Part shown: positions 40,494-52,405 of the stretch, piece after piece | Numbering within the stretch: the stretch's first letter is position 1 | How the letters are laid out: every line of letters starts with the position of its first letter | From: Chitinophaga sedimenti | GTDB taxonomy: Bacteria; Bacteroidota; Bacteroidia; Chitinophagales; Chitinophagaceae | Assembly (NCBI RefSeq): GCF_023156195.1 | Contig: NZ_JAKUKA010000001.1 | Location: forward strand, 1,302,001-1,366,000 | Reading direction: 5' to 3' | Length of the DNA: 64,000 bases | Notes under the pieces: generated by a model | The model's database searches: none | The model's input: only the letters and a program-made list of their open reading frames with translations | Told to the model about the DNA's origin: nothing | Program-made: the position numbers and the translations under genes

Positions 40494-43400
40494 ATGAGAA
40501 ACTTTCTACGAACGTGGCTGTTGCCTGCAATGTTGGTGCTTGCGCCATCTGTTGCAGCGGTGGCACAGGGGTACAACTGGAGCGCCGTCCGCATAGGGGG
40601 CGGCGGCCGGGTGACCAGTATCAAGGCGCACCCTAAAGTCCAGAATCTCTTTTTATTACCACCGATGTAGGTACTTCCTACCGGTGGAACCATGCGTTAC
40701 AGCGCTGGGAAGAACTGGTGCTGGGCGCCAAAATTCCTGCTACGTACTGGAACTGGGCCAATGGCGCGGTAACCGGCGACCTGGCCTTTGATCCGAATGA
40801 TGTTACGGGCAACACCCTATACGTGACCCTGGCTAACGGTAAGGGCGCCGCACCCGGACAGGGGCTGGACACGAAAGGTACCGTGATGAAATCCACCGAC
40901 CGCGGAGATTCCTGGACCGATTGCGGACTGGCGGTAGACATCAAGCCTAACAGTGATCAGACGTTTACAGATCGTTTGGTAGTGGACCCGAACAATAGCA
41001 ATGTGATCTGGCTGGCCACACGTTCCAATGGTGTTTGGCGCAGCACTTCTGCAGGCGTTACCGGCAGCTGGGTGAAGCAAACCAGCATCAGCGATACGCT
41101 TTTCGGTCGTTTCATCAAGTTTGATGTAAGCGGCGGTACGCAGGGTGGCGTGACCAAAAACATGTTCATTGGTACCAACTACGGCATTTACCGCAGTACC
41201 GATGGCGGCGCCACTTTTGCGGCGATGATCGGCGGCCCAAGCGGGGTACGCAGGGCCAGTATCGCTAAAAATGGCGTGATGTTCGTAACCGCTACGCCCT
41301 CCTCTACGAACAACGGCGTTTGGAAATGGAATGGCAGCGGATGGTCCGGCGTTTCTCCTGATAATGCGCGCGAGTTTAAACATGTATCGGTGAATCCTGA
41401 TAATTCGAATGAAGTAATTGCTGCTTCTACCAGCAGCTGGGCCAGCGAAAAAATGTGGCGCAGCACCAGCGGCGGTAATCTCGGTACCTGGACGGAAATG
41501 TCGCATACCCGCGATAAGACAGAAGCGCCGCATTCTGAAATGAGCACGGCGGCAGGTAATATCGGTTTCAGTATCGATATGGTCACTTTTGATCCGTTTA
41601 ATCCGGGCATGTTTGGTTTTCCGATATGATCAACGTGAACCAGACTACAGACGTGTGGGCTACGCCGGTACACTGGAAGCTCCGCGTGGCGGGCCTGGAG
41701 GAAGTAGTGCCTACCGGCCAGCTCACGGCCCCGCCAACCGGCCGCAACGTGTTGCTGTCGACCACCGGCGACGTGGGTGGTTTTGATCACCAGTCGCTGA
41801 CGGAGCCGCCTGCAAAGGGTATGGCTTCTTACTTTTCTACCGCTACGGGTATTAATACTTCCGGTGTCGATGTGCAATTCAGCGATCCCAACTTCATCGT
41901 ACGCGTGGGCAGTGATGGCTGGAATGGTCCCGCTAAAGGTGGTTATTCCACTAATGGCGGTGTCACGTATAATAACTTTCCTACGTTCCCGGGATCCGGC
42001 GGCGCCCGTGGCCGTGTAGCTGTTTCTGCTACCAGCCGCAACTTTGTATGGGTGCCGATGGGCGGACCTTCTTACATGTCTAATAACCTCGGCGCCACCT
42101 GGACAGCTTGCTCAGGCCTGCCGAACAATGTATTGAGGTCGGGCAGCATTTATGAAATTTATGCGGGCCAGCTCCCGATCGCAGCGGATCGTGTAAGTGG
42201 CAATCTTTTTTATGTATATGCACAGGGCGTGATATATGTAAGCCAGGATACCGGCCGCACTTTCACTGCGAGGGCTACCGGCCTGCCTAATGATGGCGGT
42301 TATGCCTCGTATGCCCACCTGGAGGCTACGCCCGGTAAATCCGGAGATGTGTGGTTTTCACATCCTGCCGGTTTGTATCACTCCGTGGATTCGGGTAAGT
42401 CTTTTGTACACGTAAATCCGTCCGTAATTGTAAGTCCCAAATGGATGTCTGTCGGTCGTACCGATACTTCGGCTGCCGGCCACAGTGTGGTGTATGTAAC
42501 CAACCAGGGGACTGCCATCAATGGCGCTTACTATGGCGTTTTCCGTTCTGATGATAACGGTGCTAACTGGACCGAAATCAGTTCCCGCGTACCGACCGTG
42601 GTGTCGAACATGGCGGCTGACCAGTTTGGCCGGGTATTCATTGGCCTGAATGGTAACGGTATTTTTGTGGGGGAACCGGTCAGCGGGCCGGTAACGGGTG
42701 TGGGTATTACGCCTCCGGCGGATACATTGGTAGAAACAGATTCTGTTAAACTGAATGTAACGCTGGTGCCTTTATATCCTGCTAACCGCGCTTACACGCT
42801 CAGTTCCACCAATCCTTCCGTAGCTACGGTAGATGCAAATGGCTGGGTGAGGGCGTTAACTGCCGGTACTGCCAGCATAGTGGTCACCACGCAGGATGGC
42901 GGCTTTACAGATACGACCGCTATTACGGTAACGCCGTTCATCCACTTGTCCAGTGTTGCGCTGGATACTGCCATCTGGATGGGGATTGGCAATACGGTGT
43001 CGCTTGTGCCTAAAATATTGCCGTTGGATGCGACCAATAAAAAACTGGTATGGACGACTTCCGACAGTACGAAAGTGCGTGTAAGCAGCGGCGGTAGCGT
43101 AACGGCGCTTGGCTTTGGAACGGCTACCGTTACGGCAACTGCAGTAGATGGCGGCGCTACCGCCACTATCACCGTTAAAGTGAATACTATTGCCGCGGCG
43201 ATCAACCTGGGCGATACCGTGCAGATAGGCAACTTTAAACGCGATCCGTATACACAGTCCTGGCTGGGTACGATCCGGACAACGAACGCTATTAACCTGA
43301 CCGGGGTAACCAATCCCGCTCCCGAAGGCGTATACAAAACTTCCCGGGTTGGTCTTGATGCCATTAATATCGGTGGACTGGTGCCTGGCGGACGGTATAC

Positions 43401-46355
43401 CATGCGGCTGCACTTTGCGGAATTGGGGGCGACCGTCGGTTCCGGTGGCAGACGTTTTGATATTATTGTGGGTACGGACACTACGAAACTATACGACATC
43501 TTTAACGCCGCGGGCGGCCGTTACAAAGCGGTGGTGCGCGAGTACGTGGTGAACGCCAGCAGTGCAGGCGGAGTAGGGGTCAAGCTTCGCGCTTATACCA
43601 ATAGCACAGCGATTAATGGTATCGAGCTGGTATTACGTCCGGTCGACAGTGTAAGCCTGCCCGTTACCAATGCGTTCGTGGGTATAAACGATACACTGCG
43701 CATTACTCCGACCGTTTGGCCGGTGGAAGCGAGCAACAAAGGTGTTACCTGGGTTTCTTCCAATACATCAGTGGCCACGGTATCGACCAACGGCCTGATT
43801 ACAGGTACCGGTGTGGGTACCGCGGTGATATCGATAATTACCGACGAAACCGGCAAGCGTGATTCCGTTCTTATTACTGCCGACAGTATCCTGGTAGACA
43901 GTGTACGTTTGCAGCAAAGCGCAGACACAGTAGGCGTCCGCAATACACGTCAGCTGAAAGCTACCGTGTACCCGGCCAATGCCAGCGACAGGTTTATCAG
44001 CTGGAGTTCTTCTGATACGGGCATTGTAAAAGTAAACGCTGCCGGCTTGTTGAGTGGCATCGCTCCGGGTAATGTAACCGTTACCGTAACTACCCGCGAA
44101 GGTGGCAAAACGGCCAGTACGTCGGTGTTGTCGGTCGTGGTGCCGGTAACGCAGGTGAACCTGACCAGGAGTACGTTAACAATCGGTGCTTTCGATACCA
44201 CCACGATCGGTGCTACTTCGCTGCCTTCCAATGCGAGCAACCTGGCAGTAAGCTGGACATCGTCCGATACGACTGTGGCGACGGTGAGTGCCAATGGCCG
44301 CATTACGGCGATTGCTGCGGGTAATGCAAACATTACCGCTACTGCCCAGGATGGCCAGGGAGCGAACAAGGTGTTGCCGGTAACGGTGATCCCGGTGCAA
44401 AACTGCGGCGCGATCAGCAACGGCGGTTTTGAAAGCGGTTATTACAACTGGACGGGCGCGGGTTATACGACCTCGCGTATTTCAGAAGTTCCTGCGGATG
44501 TGCATGGCGGCCTGAGAGCGCTGATCCTCAGCGGGGATGGTACGGCGCACAACCATATTGGCCCGGTGAATGTACCGGGTGGCGTGCCCATTACCGTGAG
44601 CTTCTGGGCTAAAACAGGCGGTTCAACAGTGCCCTATTGGGCAGGTGCCGGTTTCGATTACATTGACTCCCTCGGTAACAAACTGGGTAGCGCATCCGTG
44701 GTAATTCACCCGGGTGGTACCACACCGCATGTGGCGAACTACAAACAGTTCTTCATTAACGGTAATGCCCCTGCAGGTACTGCCCGCCTGGGTCTGTGGG
44801 TGTCTAAAGCTGGTCCGGTCACGAGCAGCATTTACTTAGATGACTTCTGTGTAACCGTGAACGTTAGTTCCGTAACGACTGATGCAGCGAGTGCTACAAT
44901 AGCCATTGGCGCCAGCAGGCAACTGTCGGCCGCCGTTCTTCCGGCCAGTGCCACTCATCCGGCTGTCACCTGGACTTCCTCCAACAGCGGCATTGCGGTT
45001 GTGGATAGTACAGGCTTGGTGACCGGTGTGGCACAGGGTACTGCAAACATTATCGCGGCGTCTGCGGATGGCCTGAAAAAAGACACCGTGCTGGTAGAGG
45101 TATTGCACCAGCTGGTGAATGTGAACAGTGGCGACACTACAGAAGGTGCTTTCCACAAAGATCACTCTTATACTTCCGGCAGTGCGACGACGACCTATAC
45201 TGGTGTTAGCACCGTAGGTGTGGCGAACGCCGCGCCGACATACGTATATGTACAGCGTCGTTACGGCGATACATTCTACTATGATTTTACCGGCTTTACA
45301 CCGGGACAGCGCTATGTGGTGCGCATGCACTTCGTGGAGCCGTTCTATGCACAGGCTGGCAAACGGGTATTCAGCGTAAAAGCGAATGGCGCGGATGTGC
45401 TCACATCGCTGGATGTATTCGCGGAAGCAGGCCAGAATAAGGCATTGGTGAAAGATGTATCTGCAGTGGCGGACAGCATCGGCAACCTGCGGCTGTTGTT
45501 CACAAAGGATATCGATAATGCCGCGGTGGCAGGTATTGAAGTACTGGGCAGCATTACCGATTACGAGCAAGTAATCGCCGTTAACAGTGCGGATGTGGCG
45601 ATTGACGGCTTCTCTGCCGACAGTGCTTACACCGGTGGGTCTGCGAGTGCAGCTACGGCAATCAGCACCATTAACTACAACGGTACCGCGAATGCTGGTC
45701 CGCTTGCATTGTACGGTAAACGCCGCTATGGCAACTTTACCTACAACTTTACTGGCCTGGCCGGCAACGGTTCCTATGTATTACGCCTCCATTTCATCGA
45801 GCCATGGGCAACGACTACGGGGCAACGTGTAATGGACGTAAAAGTGAATGACGAACTGAAGCTGGATAACCTCGATCTGATCGCGGCCGGTAAAAATAAA
45901 CGCCTTCGTCCGATCTTGCGGGATATCGCTGTAATGGCGGATACTGCGGGCAATTTGAACGTTCAATTTATTTCCGTGACCGACAATGCAGCGGTAGCGG
46001 GTGTTGAGCTGTTGCAGGTTCCGGTGCTAATGGCGGAAGCCTGCGTGCCGGTGATGCACAAAGTTACGCACCGTTACAGCCTAAAGTGAGCATGCCGGTA
46101 TTGCTGAGCATTGCACCGAACCCCGTGGCCGGTAACATCCGTTTCCGTTTAAGCGGTGCGGTATCTGACAATGAGCAGCTACAGGTAACAGTGACCAGCA
46201 TGCAGGGCAGGGAAGTGTTCCGTACAAGGATCACGTCTTCCAGAACTGATACCCGGCATGAGTTGCAGACGGGCAGCCTGCTGAAGAAAGGTATCTACAT
46301 TCTGCAGGTGGCTGGCAAAAATTACAGCCAGACCGCGAGGGTAGTAGTATTATAA
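40494..46355 (+). CDS. GH74-like multidomain secreted glycanase with T9SS tail (frameshifted)
   Basis: Giant exported protein of about 1,953 residues. Signal peptide to about residue 25, then a GH74-type double beta-propeller. It starts YNWSAVRIGGGGRVTSIKAH and has the first catalytic-type Asp in TTDVGTSYRW (about residue 58) and a second in TTGDVGGFDHQSL (about 426), with many BNR/Asp-box turns (STDGGATF, SDDNGANW). After the propellers come two Big_2 Ig-like domains, a malectin-like domain (43195-43635), three more Big_2, and a carbohydrate-binding-type jelly roll (about 44400-44860, NGGFESGYYNWTGAGY). A sixth Big_2 and two malectin-like domains follow, then a T9SS type-A sorting tail (APNPVAGNIRF to the end). 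Frameshifts lie near 40652 (T run), 41615 and 46026. GH74 enzymes cut xyloglucan; substrate here is inferred from family and the neighbouring SusCD pair. Confidence 0.85.
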
Positions 46356-46381
46356 AGCTGGCGTAGTACCGTTCCTGTTAT

Positions 46382-46423
46382 GCAACCGGGAGAGGCGTAT
46401 AGCCTTTCCCGGTTGCTTTTTTG
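46382..46423 (+). terminator. Rho-independent terminator after the GH74-like gene
   Basis: GCAACCGGGA pairs with the TTCCCGGTTGC arm around an inner GGC/GCC stem, followed by six T; 26 bp after the stop. Confidence 0.85.
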
Positions 46424-46503
46424 TGGGCAGGTGTCGGAGCTGTATTTTTCTTTGATGATACTGGCTTATAGCCGCAGTGGCGTATAATATGTTCAGGTGG
46501 CAT

Positions 46504-46966
46504 AGTTGATTTCGTATTATAGGCCTGAAAGAAAATAAATAGCACCAGGTAGTCAATTTAGCTTTATTTAGTATGCTGACAGCGGATTTAAGGCACGTGT
46601 TGCTAAACGTGCCGTCATATTTTTACAACAATACGCTAAAAAAGTATTACAGAGCAGGTAGAAATAGTAGTAGTTTTGGTAAAGATTCCTGATAAGTGTT
46701 TTTAGACCACGTTAGCGATAGAAAAAGACAGGATAGCATTCCCGATAAAATGAAAACTGAGTCTTAGGTAAGAGCCGGTAATCGTGTCCGGTTAAAGAAG
46801 CCAAATTTCAAACGATTTTGTAGCAACCCGTGTGTGCAATGTAGTGCGCTTTGTATTGTATTGTGTCCCTTTGTGCCGTAGCATGGTATGCCCAAAAAAT
46901 TAGTCTGTGTTGCTGCATGGTAAGTTCATTGCCCTGGCAGGCCGTTATTGTCAATCCAAGTAATTA
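46504..46966 (+). promoter_or_regulatory. Paralogous leader, copy 2 (upstream of susC)
   Basis: Second copy of the region at 39977-40432, with the same block order (GATTTCGTATTAT, TAGTTTTGGTAA at 46671-46682, ACCACGTTAGC, CCCGTGTGT, TATGCCCA, CCAAGTAAT). TAGTTTTG at 46671-46678 is an exact -7 box; the resulting leader before the susC ATG would be about 460 nt. The blocks between are diverged, so this is an old duplication or a conserved regulatory leader. Confidence 0.65.
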
Positions 46967-47147
46967 CTGGTTAAGCTCAATTTCATCGTAATGGAGAATG
47001 CTCTTCCAGGCAGCTTATTGCCTGAACTTCCGTACTTATTTCAAATTTATCAACCTGAAAATTACGCATACGGCTGTATGTAAACTTAAAGTCCGGAGAG
47101 GATCATTCCTGCCGGTTCTTATTGATCAATTCAAATCCTTTACCACC

Positions 47148-50100
47148 ATGTTCAAAAATTCCACGTTCGCATGTTTTGTATGGCTCCTGTTGTTAGGAGT
47201 TTGTACCAATTTGCGTGTACAGGCGCAGGAAGTTACGGGTACCGTCCAGGGCAAAGTAACGGGCGAAGCCGGGGAAGCGCTCCCGATGGCCTCTGTTAAG
47301 TTAAAAGGCACTACAAATGGCGTTGTTTCAGACGCAAACGGCAACTTCCGGCTGGAGCGGGTAAAACTGAATGCCACGCTGGTTATTTCTTATGTGAATT
47401 ACGACGAGAAAGAAGTTACAATTACTGATTTCAGCCAGCCCGTACAGGTAAAGCTGGGATCTTCCACTAAACAACTGACGGATGTTGTGGTAGTGGGTTA
47501 CGGCGCCACCCGCAAAAAGAGGTGGCCAGCGCTGTGAGTGTAGTGTCGGTAAGAGAAGCCGGCGCCACCACTGCCGCCATGCCCTCCGCGCTGCTTATCG
47601 GCAAAGCTGCCGGTGTACAGGTAGTGCAATCGAATGGTAACCCTGGCGCCGATGCACAGATCATCATCCGCGGTACCGGTTCGTTCAAAAGCATCGAGCC
47701 TTTATATGTAATTGATGGTATCCAGGCTGGCAAAGGGTTGTTTAACACCCTCAGCACACAGGACATTGAAAACATTACTATACTGAAAGACGCATCGTCT
47801 ACAGCGATCTATGGTTCCGCCGCGGCCAACGGGGTGGTAATCGTTACAACGAGAAAAGGCCGCTCCGGGGCGCCGCGTATCACTTTCACTTCCCAGTGGG
47901 GGTGGCTAAGCCATGGCGCACCATCGATGTGTTAAAGGCGAGAGATTATGTAGACCTGATGAAGGACTTCGCCGCTACGAACAACACGACGCTGCCTGCT
48001 AAGTTCGCGACCGATGCGGTGTTGAAAGACAGTGCCTACTGGCAGGACGAGATCTTCCGTTCCGGCCTGGCCACCGAAAACTACCTCGGTATCACCGGCG
48101 GTGCGGAAAAAGTAACGTACAACTTCTCTGCTAACTACGTATCACAGAAAGCCATCGTCCGCGACGCTACTTCCCGTCGTTTGAACCTGCGTTTAGGTGT
48201 AGAAGAAACCTTCGGGCGCTTTAAGCTCGGTCAGACTTTAATCGTGCGTTACAGCCATGGCGACGGCGTGATGGGTTCTATTACGAATGCCCTGCAATTC
48301 GCCCCTTACAAACCCATTCTCGATCCGAACATCCTGGGCGGTTACTCCAACGTATCTAACGTGGCAGACGCCAGCAATATTGATAATCCATTGTTGAATC
48401 CGGGCGTTAAGCGCTCCAAAAGCCAGGGCGTGCTGCTGTCTCCGCAGTTGTTTGGTGAGGTAGGTCTGATCAAAGACCTGCGATTCCGCACGCAGCTCTC
48501 GGCTGAAATTTTTTCCAGCCGCAACAGCAGCTACCAGTACGCGCACGTAGCCGGTAATAACCTGAGTTATGCGCGCCAGGCGACTTTAGGGTACAGTGAT
48601 TATTATCATTATACCTTTGAAAATTATCTTAACTACAACCGCACCTTCGGCGATCATGGTATTTCCGGTGTGGCGGGTATGAGTTTCCTGTGGCCTGGTA
48701 AGAATGCGAGCCTGAGCGCCATCGGTACCGGCATTGCGAATGATAACATCCAGACCATCAGCGTGGCTACCTCACGCTCGGTGTCTGCTGCCGGACAAGG
48801 GTATGCACGTACGGCGGTGATCTCTTATTATGGCCGCGCCAACTATGTGTTCCAGGAAAAATACATTGTGAATGCAAGCTACCGCCGCGATGGTGCATCT
48901 AACTTCGGTGAGGCCTACCGTTATGGTAACTTCTACGGCGCAGGTGCTGCCTGGCGCTTCTCTGACGAAGCGTTCATGAAAGGCGCCACGTTCCTGTCTG
49001 ACGGTAAGCTGCGTGGCGGTTGGGGCCGTACCGGTAACAACAATATCGGTAACTTCCTTACACAACCTTCCACCTTTGCGGGTAACCCGGCCGGTATGCT
49101 GGTGTACGCACTGGGTACCAACGAGACATTCATTCCCGGCGTTACGGTAAATACCCTCGCCAGTCCCGATCTGCGTTGGGAAACCACCGACCAGACCGAT
49201 ATTGGACTCGACCTCGGTTTTGTAGAGAACCGTTTCACGTTAAGCCTCGACTATTACAAACGTAAGAGCAATGGCCTGCTGGTGTCCGTGCCGCTGCCTG
49301 CGAGCGTGGGTATTGGCTTAACCGGTGGTGTAGGTAATTTCAAAACCATGAACGCGGCCAATGCTTATAACGAAGGGGTGGAACTGACAGTCGGTTACCA
49401 GCAGCAGTTTGGTGACCTGAAAGTGGGACTGAGCGCAAATGGCTCGATCAATAAAAATGAAGTATTGTCGCTCGGCGGACAGTTCGTGGCGCCCATCATT
49501 GCGGGCAAATTCAACAACCTCGTGGAAATGACGCGTACTGCGACCGGTGGCTCTATCGGTGCGTTCTATGGCTACCGTATGGACCATGTGATCCGTGACC
49601 AGGCCGAGATCGATGCGCTGAATAAAAAAGCAGTAGACGCGACCGGCAATGCCACGGCGGTTTACCAGTCTGGCATGAAGCCCGGCGACTTCATGTTCAA
49701 AGACCTGAACGGCGATGGCGTAGTAACCGATAAAGACCAGCAGGTGTTGGGCAGCCCGATCCCTAAATATGTGTATGGCATCAACGGCAACCTGGAATAC
49801 AAAGGATTTGACCTGAACCTCGTGATCTCCGGTGTTTCCGGTGTGGAGCTGATCAACGGGATGAAATTCCATACCCACATCATTGCTACCGGGCACAATG
49901 CCTCTACCGCGATCCTCGATCGCTGGCGCCAGCCGGGCGATGTAGCCAGTGTACCACGCGCGGGACAAAATGCTACCGGCGCGGGCAACCTGCGGCCGTC
50001 CGACTGGTGGGTGGAAGATGGCAGCTACATGCGTCTTCGCAACCTGACACTTGGTTACAGACTGCCTAAAACCATTGGTAACGGCGTTTTGCGCAATGCC

Positions 50101-50268
50101 CGTGTTTACGTGGCCGCGCAAAACCTCTTCACCATTACCAACTACAGCGGTTTTGATCCTGAGATCGGGGCGATGCCGGGTGGTGACTTCCTGTTCAGCA
50201 GGGGCATCGACCTGGGGGCATTGCCACAGCCAAGAACATTCCTGGCAGGTATCGAAATCGGGTTTTAA
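47148..50268 (+). CDS. SusC/RagA-type TonB-dependent transporter (frameshifted)
   Basis: Outer-membrane importer of about 1,041 residues, no STN domain. Signal peptide (CFVWLLLLGVCTNLRVQAQ), carboxypeptidase-like domain (VQGKVTGEAGEALPMASVKL), TonB-box-like DVVVVGYGATRKKEVASAVS, and plug with LYVIDGIQAG and STAIYGSAAANGVVIVTT. The barrel follows, with KYIVNASYRRDGASNFGE, TDQTDIGLDLGFVENRFTLS, FKDLNGDGVVTDKDQQVLGS and a SusC-type end (RTFLAGIEIGF). Breaks lie near 47517 (five A read, six expected) and 47898 (G run). The susD follows 21 bp later, and the GH74-like enzyme gene lies upstream with a matching leader. The set is therefore likely one polysaccharide utilisation locus, the import partner for oligosaccharides the enzyme releases. 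Confidence 0.92.
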
Positions 50269-50289
50269 TCAATCTTAAAAAGCATCAAC

Positions 50290-51882
50290 ATGAAAAAAAT
50301 ATTTATAGCCGCTGCATTACTCGCCAGTTTAGCGGGCTGCCGGAAATCGGAGCTGGAGCTACAGAATCCATCGGTGTATGACTTTGAAACCTACTTCCGC
50401 AGTTCGGAAGCATTGAACCAGGCCACGGTGGCTACCTATGCCACACTGATGCACCAGGGGCTTTGGGCGCGTGAATACTACTTTATTTTTTGACCTGCTC
50501 AGCTTCGAGGCAAAGAAAACGTCGAACATGCAGGGCGATATGGCGCAGCTGGCCGACTATAACTTTGGTCCGGAACAAGTGCAGCTGACCCAGCTGTGGC
50601 AGTCGCTGTACCGCATCATCTTCCGCGCCAACGTGGTAGAAGACCGCGCTATTGCACGGAACCCAACGCTGGAAGCCGATAAAACAAAAGTTGCGCAGTA
50701 TGTGGCAGAGGCGAAGTTTCTCCGCGCCTATGCTTACTTTCATCTCGTAAGCCTTTGGGGTGGCGTGCCTTTGTACGAAACTTACAACGAAACGATCACC
50801 AATAACTACATTCCGCGTGCTACCGCAGCTGAAGTGTGGGCATTTATCGAAAAAGATCTGAGAGACGCCCAGGCGGTACTGCCGGTGGCTTATGGTAACG
50901 CTGACCTTGGGCGTGCCACGAAAGGCGCTGCTACCGCGCTGTTAGGCCGTGCGCTGATGTTCCAGAAAAAATGGGGCCCTGCGCAGGCGGCTGGTGAAAC
51001 TGACACAGGCGCCTTACACGTATGCGCTGGAGAAAGACTATAACGCCAACTTCACCCCGACTAACCAGGGCACCAAAGAGAACATCTTCCAGGCGATGAA
51101 CGCTGCCTGGACGGATTGGGGCATCGGCAGCCAGTACTATATGTTTGGTGCGATCGAAAACTCCGCGGCCAACGGCGGTGGCCGTGCGACACACTCCGGT
51201 CGTGCACAGGAATATGGCTTCAACGACTGGGATAACATGTACATCTCTACTGCGGCTGTAAATGCCTTTACCTATCCGAATCCGGTGGGTGGCGCTCCTT
51301 ATACAGATCCCCGTGCGAAGTTCACGTTTTATGGCAATGCGGCCAGCGGTGGTGCTACCGTGTATTGCGAGCAGTGCACCGGCGGCGCGATCAACTTTCC
51401 TTTTAACGCTGCCGATCCGCAGGGATATTTCAAATGGAAGAAGTATGAATATTATGACCGCGCAAAATCATACGGTGCGCCGATCAGTTCCATCAACGGA
51501 CAAATCATTCGTTTTGCCGATGTGTTGCTGATGCTGGCTGAAACCCACATCCAGCAGGGGGAGGTGGGCGATGCGCCGCGTCAGTATATCGATAGTGTGC
51601 GTGCCCGTTCCGGTGCAGTATTATACACTACGCTCGGCGATAAAACAAATGCGATGAACCTATTAATGCGCGAACGCCAGCTGGAACTTTGCGGCGAGCA
51701 GGTACGCTATTTCGACCTGATCCGCTGGGGTATTGCCAAACAAACGATTAACGCCATCCGGAAATCGGAGCCCGGCGACGGTAAAGAACCGTTCAGGACA
51801 AGCACGTGCTGTTCCCGATCCCGAACGCAGAAAGAACTACAATCCCAACGTTCTTGCCGGCGTGCAGAACGAATGGAATTGA
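50290..51882 (+). CDS. SusD/RagB-like nutrient-binding lipoprotein (frameshifted)
   Basis: Surface lipoprotein of about 530 residues. The lipobox is LASLAGC with Cys17, followed by RKSELELQNPSVYD. The TPR-like N-terminal part includes VAQYVAEAKFLRAYAYFHLV (the E-A-x-F-L-R-A motif) and SLWGGVPLYE. The C-terminal RagB domain includes RFADVLLMLAETHIQQGEVG, MRERQLELCGEQVRYFDLIR and, after repair, an end reading FPIPNAE then NPNVLAGVQNEWN with TGA at 51880. Breaks occur near 50487 (T run), 50988, 51795 and 51832. It forms the lid of the SusC encoded just upstream. Confidence 0.9.
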
Positions 51883-51899
51883 GTAACAGAGGAATATGA

Positions 51900-51936
51900 A
51901 AAGGCTGTCCTTCTTAAAGGACAGCCCTTTTTTTTG
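51900..51936 (+). terminator. Rho-independent terminator after susD
   Basis: AAGGCTGTCCTT pairs with AAGGACAGCCCTT around a short loop, followed by about eight T; 18 bp after the stop. Confidence 0.9.
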
Positions 51937-52032
51937 TAAAAACGATACTGGTTGTAACCCGGTTTTGCTGCTCCCAGGCGGCGGGCCGGTTACAACTTTT
52001 GTTTTTCCAGGAAGATGGGAAAATATATTTGC

Positions 52033-52074
52033 GTAGTTAAATGACTACACATATATTTGTAGTCAAATAGCTAC
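52033..52074. promoter_or_regulatory. Two 16-bp palindromic sites, probable ArsR autoregulatory operator
   Basis: GTAGTTAAATGACTAC (52033-52048) and GTAGTCAAATAGCTAC (52059-52074) are imperfect palindromes of form GTAGT-N6-(A/G)CTAC, starting 26 bp apart. The second ends 3 bp before the ArsR ATG. They fit a dimeric ArsR-type repressor binding its own promoter. Confidence 0.6.
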
Positions 52075-52077
52075 ATA

Positions 52078-52398
52078 ATGAACTTACGGAGAGACGTATT
52101 CAGGCAATAGCAGACCCCACCAGGCGGGCCATATTGGTGCTGGTGGCTTCGCAGGGTATGACGGCCGGCGCTATTGCCGCCAATTTCGATACGGCGCGGC
52201 CTACCGTATCCAAACACGGCGATCCTTACCGAATGCGAGTTGTTGAAACAGGAGCAGAGTGGCCGGGAAATATTTTACCACCTCAATCCTCACAAAATGA
52301 AAGAGATAGCGGACTTTATAGAGCCCTTCCGGCAGCTGTGGGACGAGCGCTTTAATAAGCTGGAGGATATCATGAAACAGTATAAACCCAAAAAATAA
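52078..52398 (+). CDS. ArsR-family HTH transcriptional regulator (frameshifted)
   Basis: About 107 residues from ATG 52078 (MNLRRDVF), with breaks near 52110 and 52217 that fragment the frame. Repaired, it reads [37 protein letters not shown] (the recognition helix), [20 protein letters not shown] and a C-terminal helix [18 protein letters not shown]. This is the winged-helix type that in Bacteroidota and Firmicutes is typically encoded next to SRPBCC/AHSA1 proteins; I see no metal-binding ELCVCD-type motif, so it may not sense metal. The SRPBCC gene follows 7 bp later. Confidence 0.82.
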
Positions 52399-52405
52399 CC
52401 TGGTT

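Larger units (their letters stand above)
46356..47147. other. 792-bp intergenic region before susC
   Basis: Holds the terminator of the GH74-like gene, the second copy of the shared leader (46504-46966), and about 180 bp of further sequence up to the susC ATG at 47148. An open frame from 46998 reads in phase into susC but has no signal-peptide-like start, so it is treated as leader. Confidence 0.6.

Noticed and set aside
42792..43499. Minus-strand frame of 235 residues inside the GH74-like gene
   Set aside because: Antisense to Big_2 and malectin-like repeats; the repeats create long stop-free shadows on the opposite strand.
42700..45110. Repeats within the GH74-like gene as a CRISPR or DNA tandem array
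   Set aside because: The similarity is at protein level (Big_2 domains) with low nucleotide identity; there are no constant repeats with unique spacers.
52078..52398. Interpreting the ArsR gene as two small genes
   Set aside because: The two pieces in different frames together make a single, complete ArsR-type winged helix.
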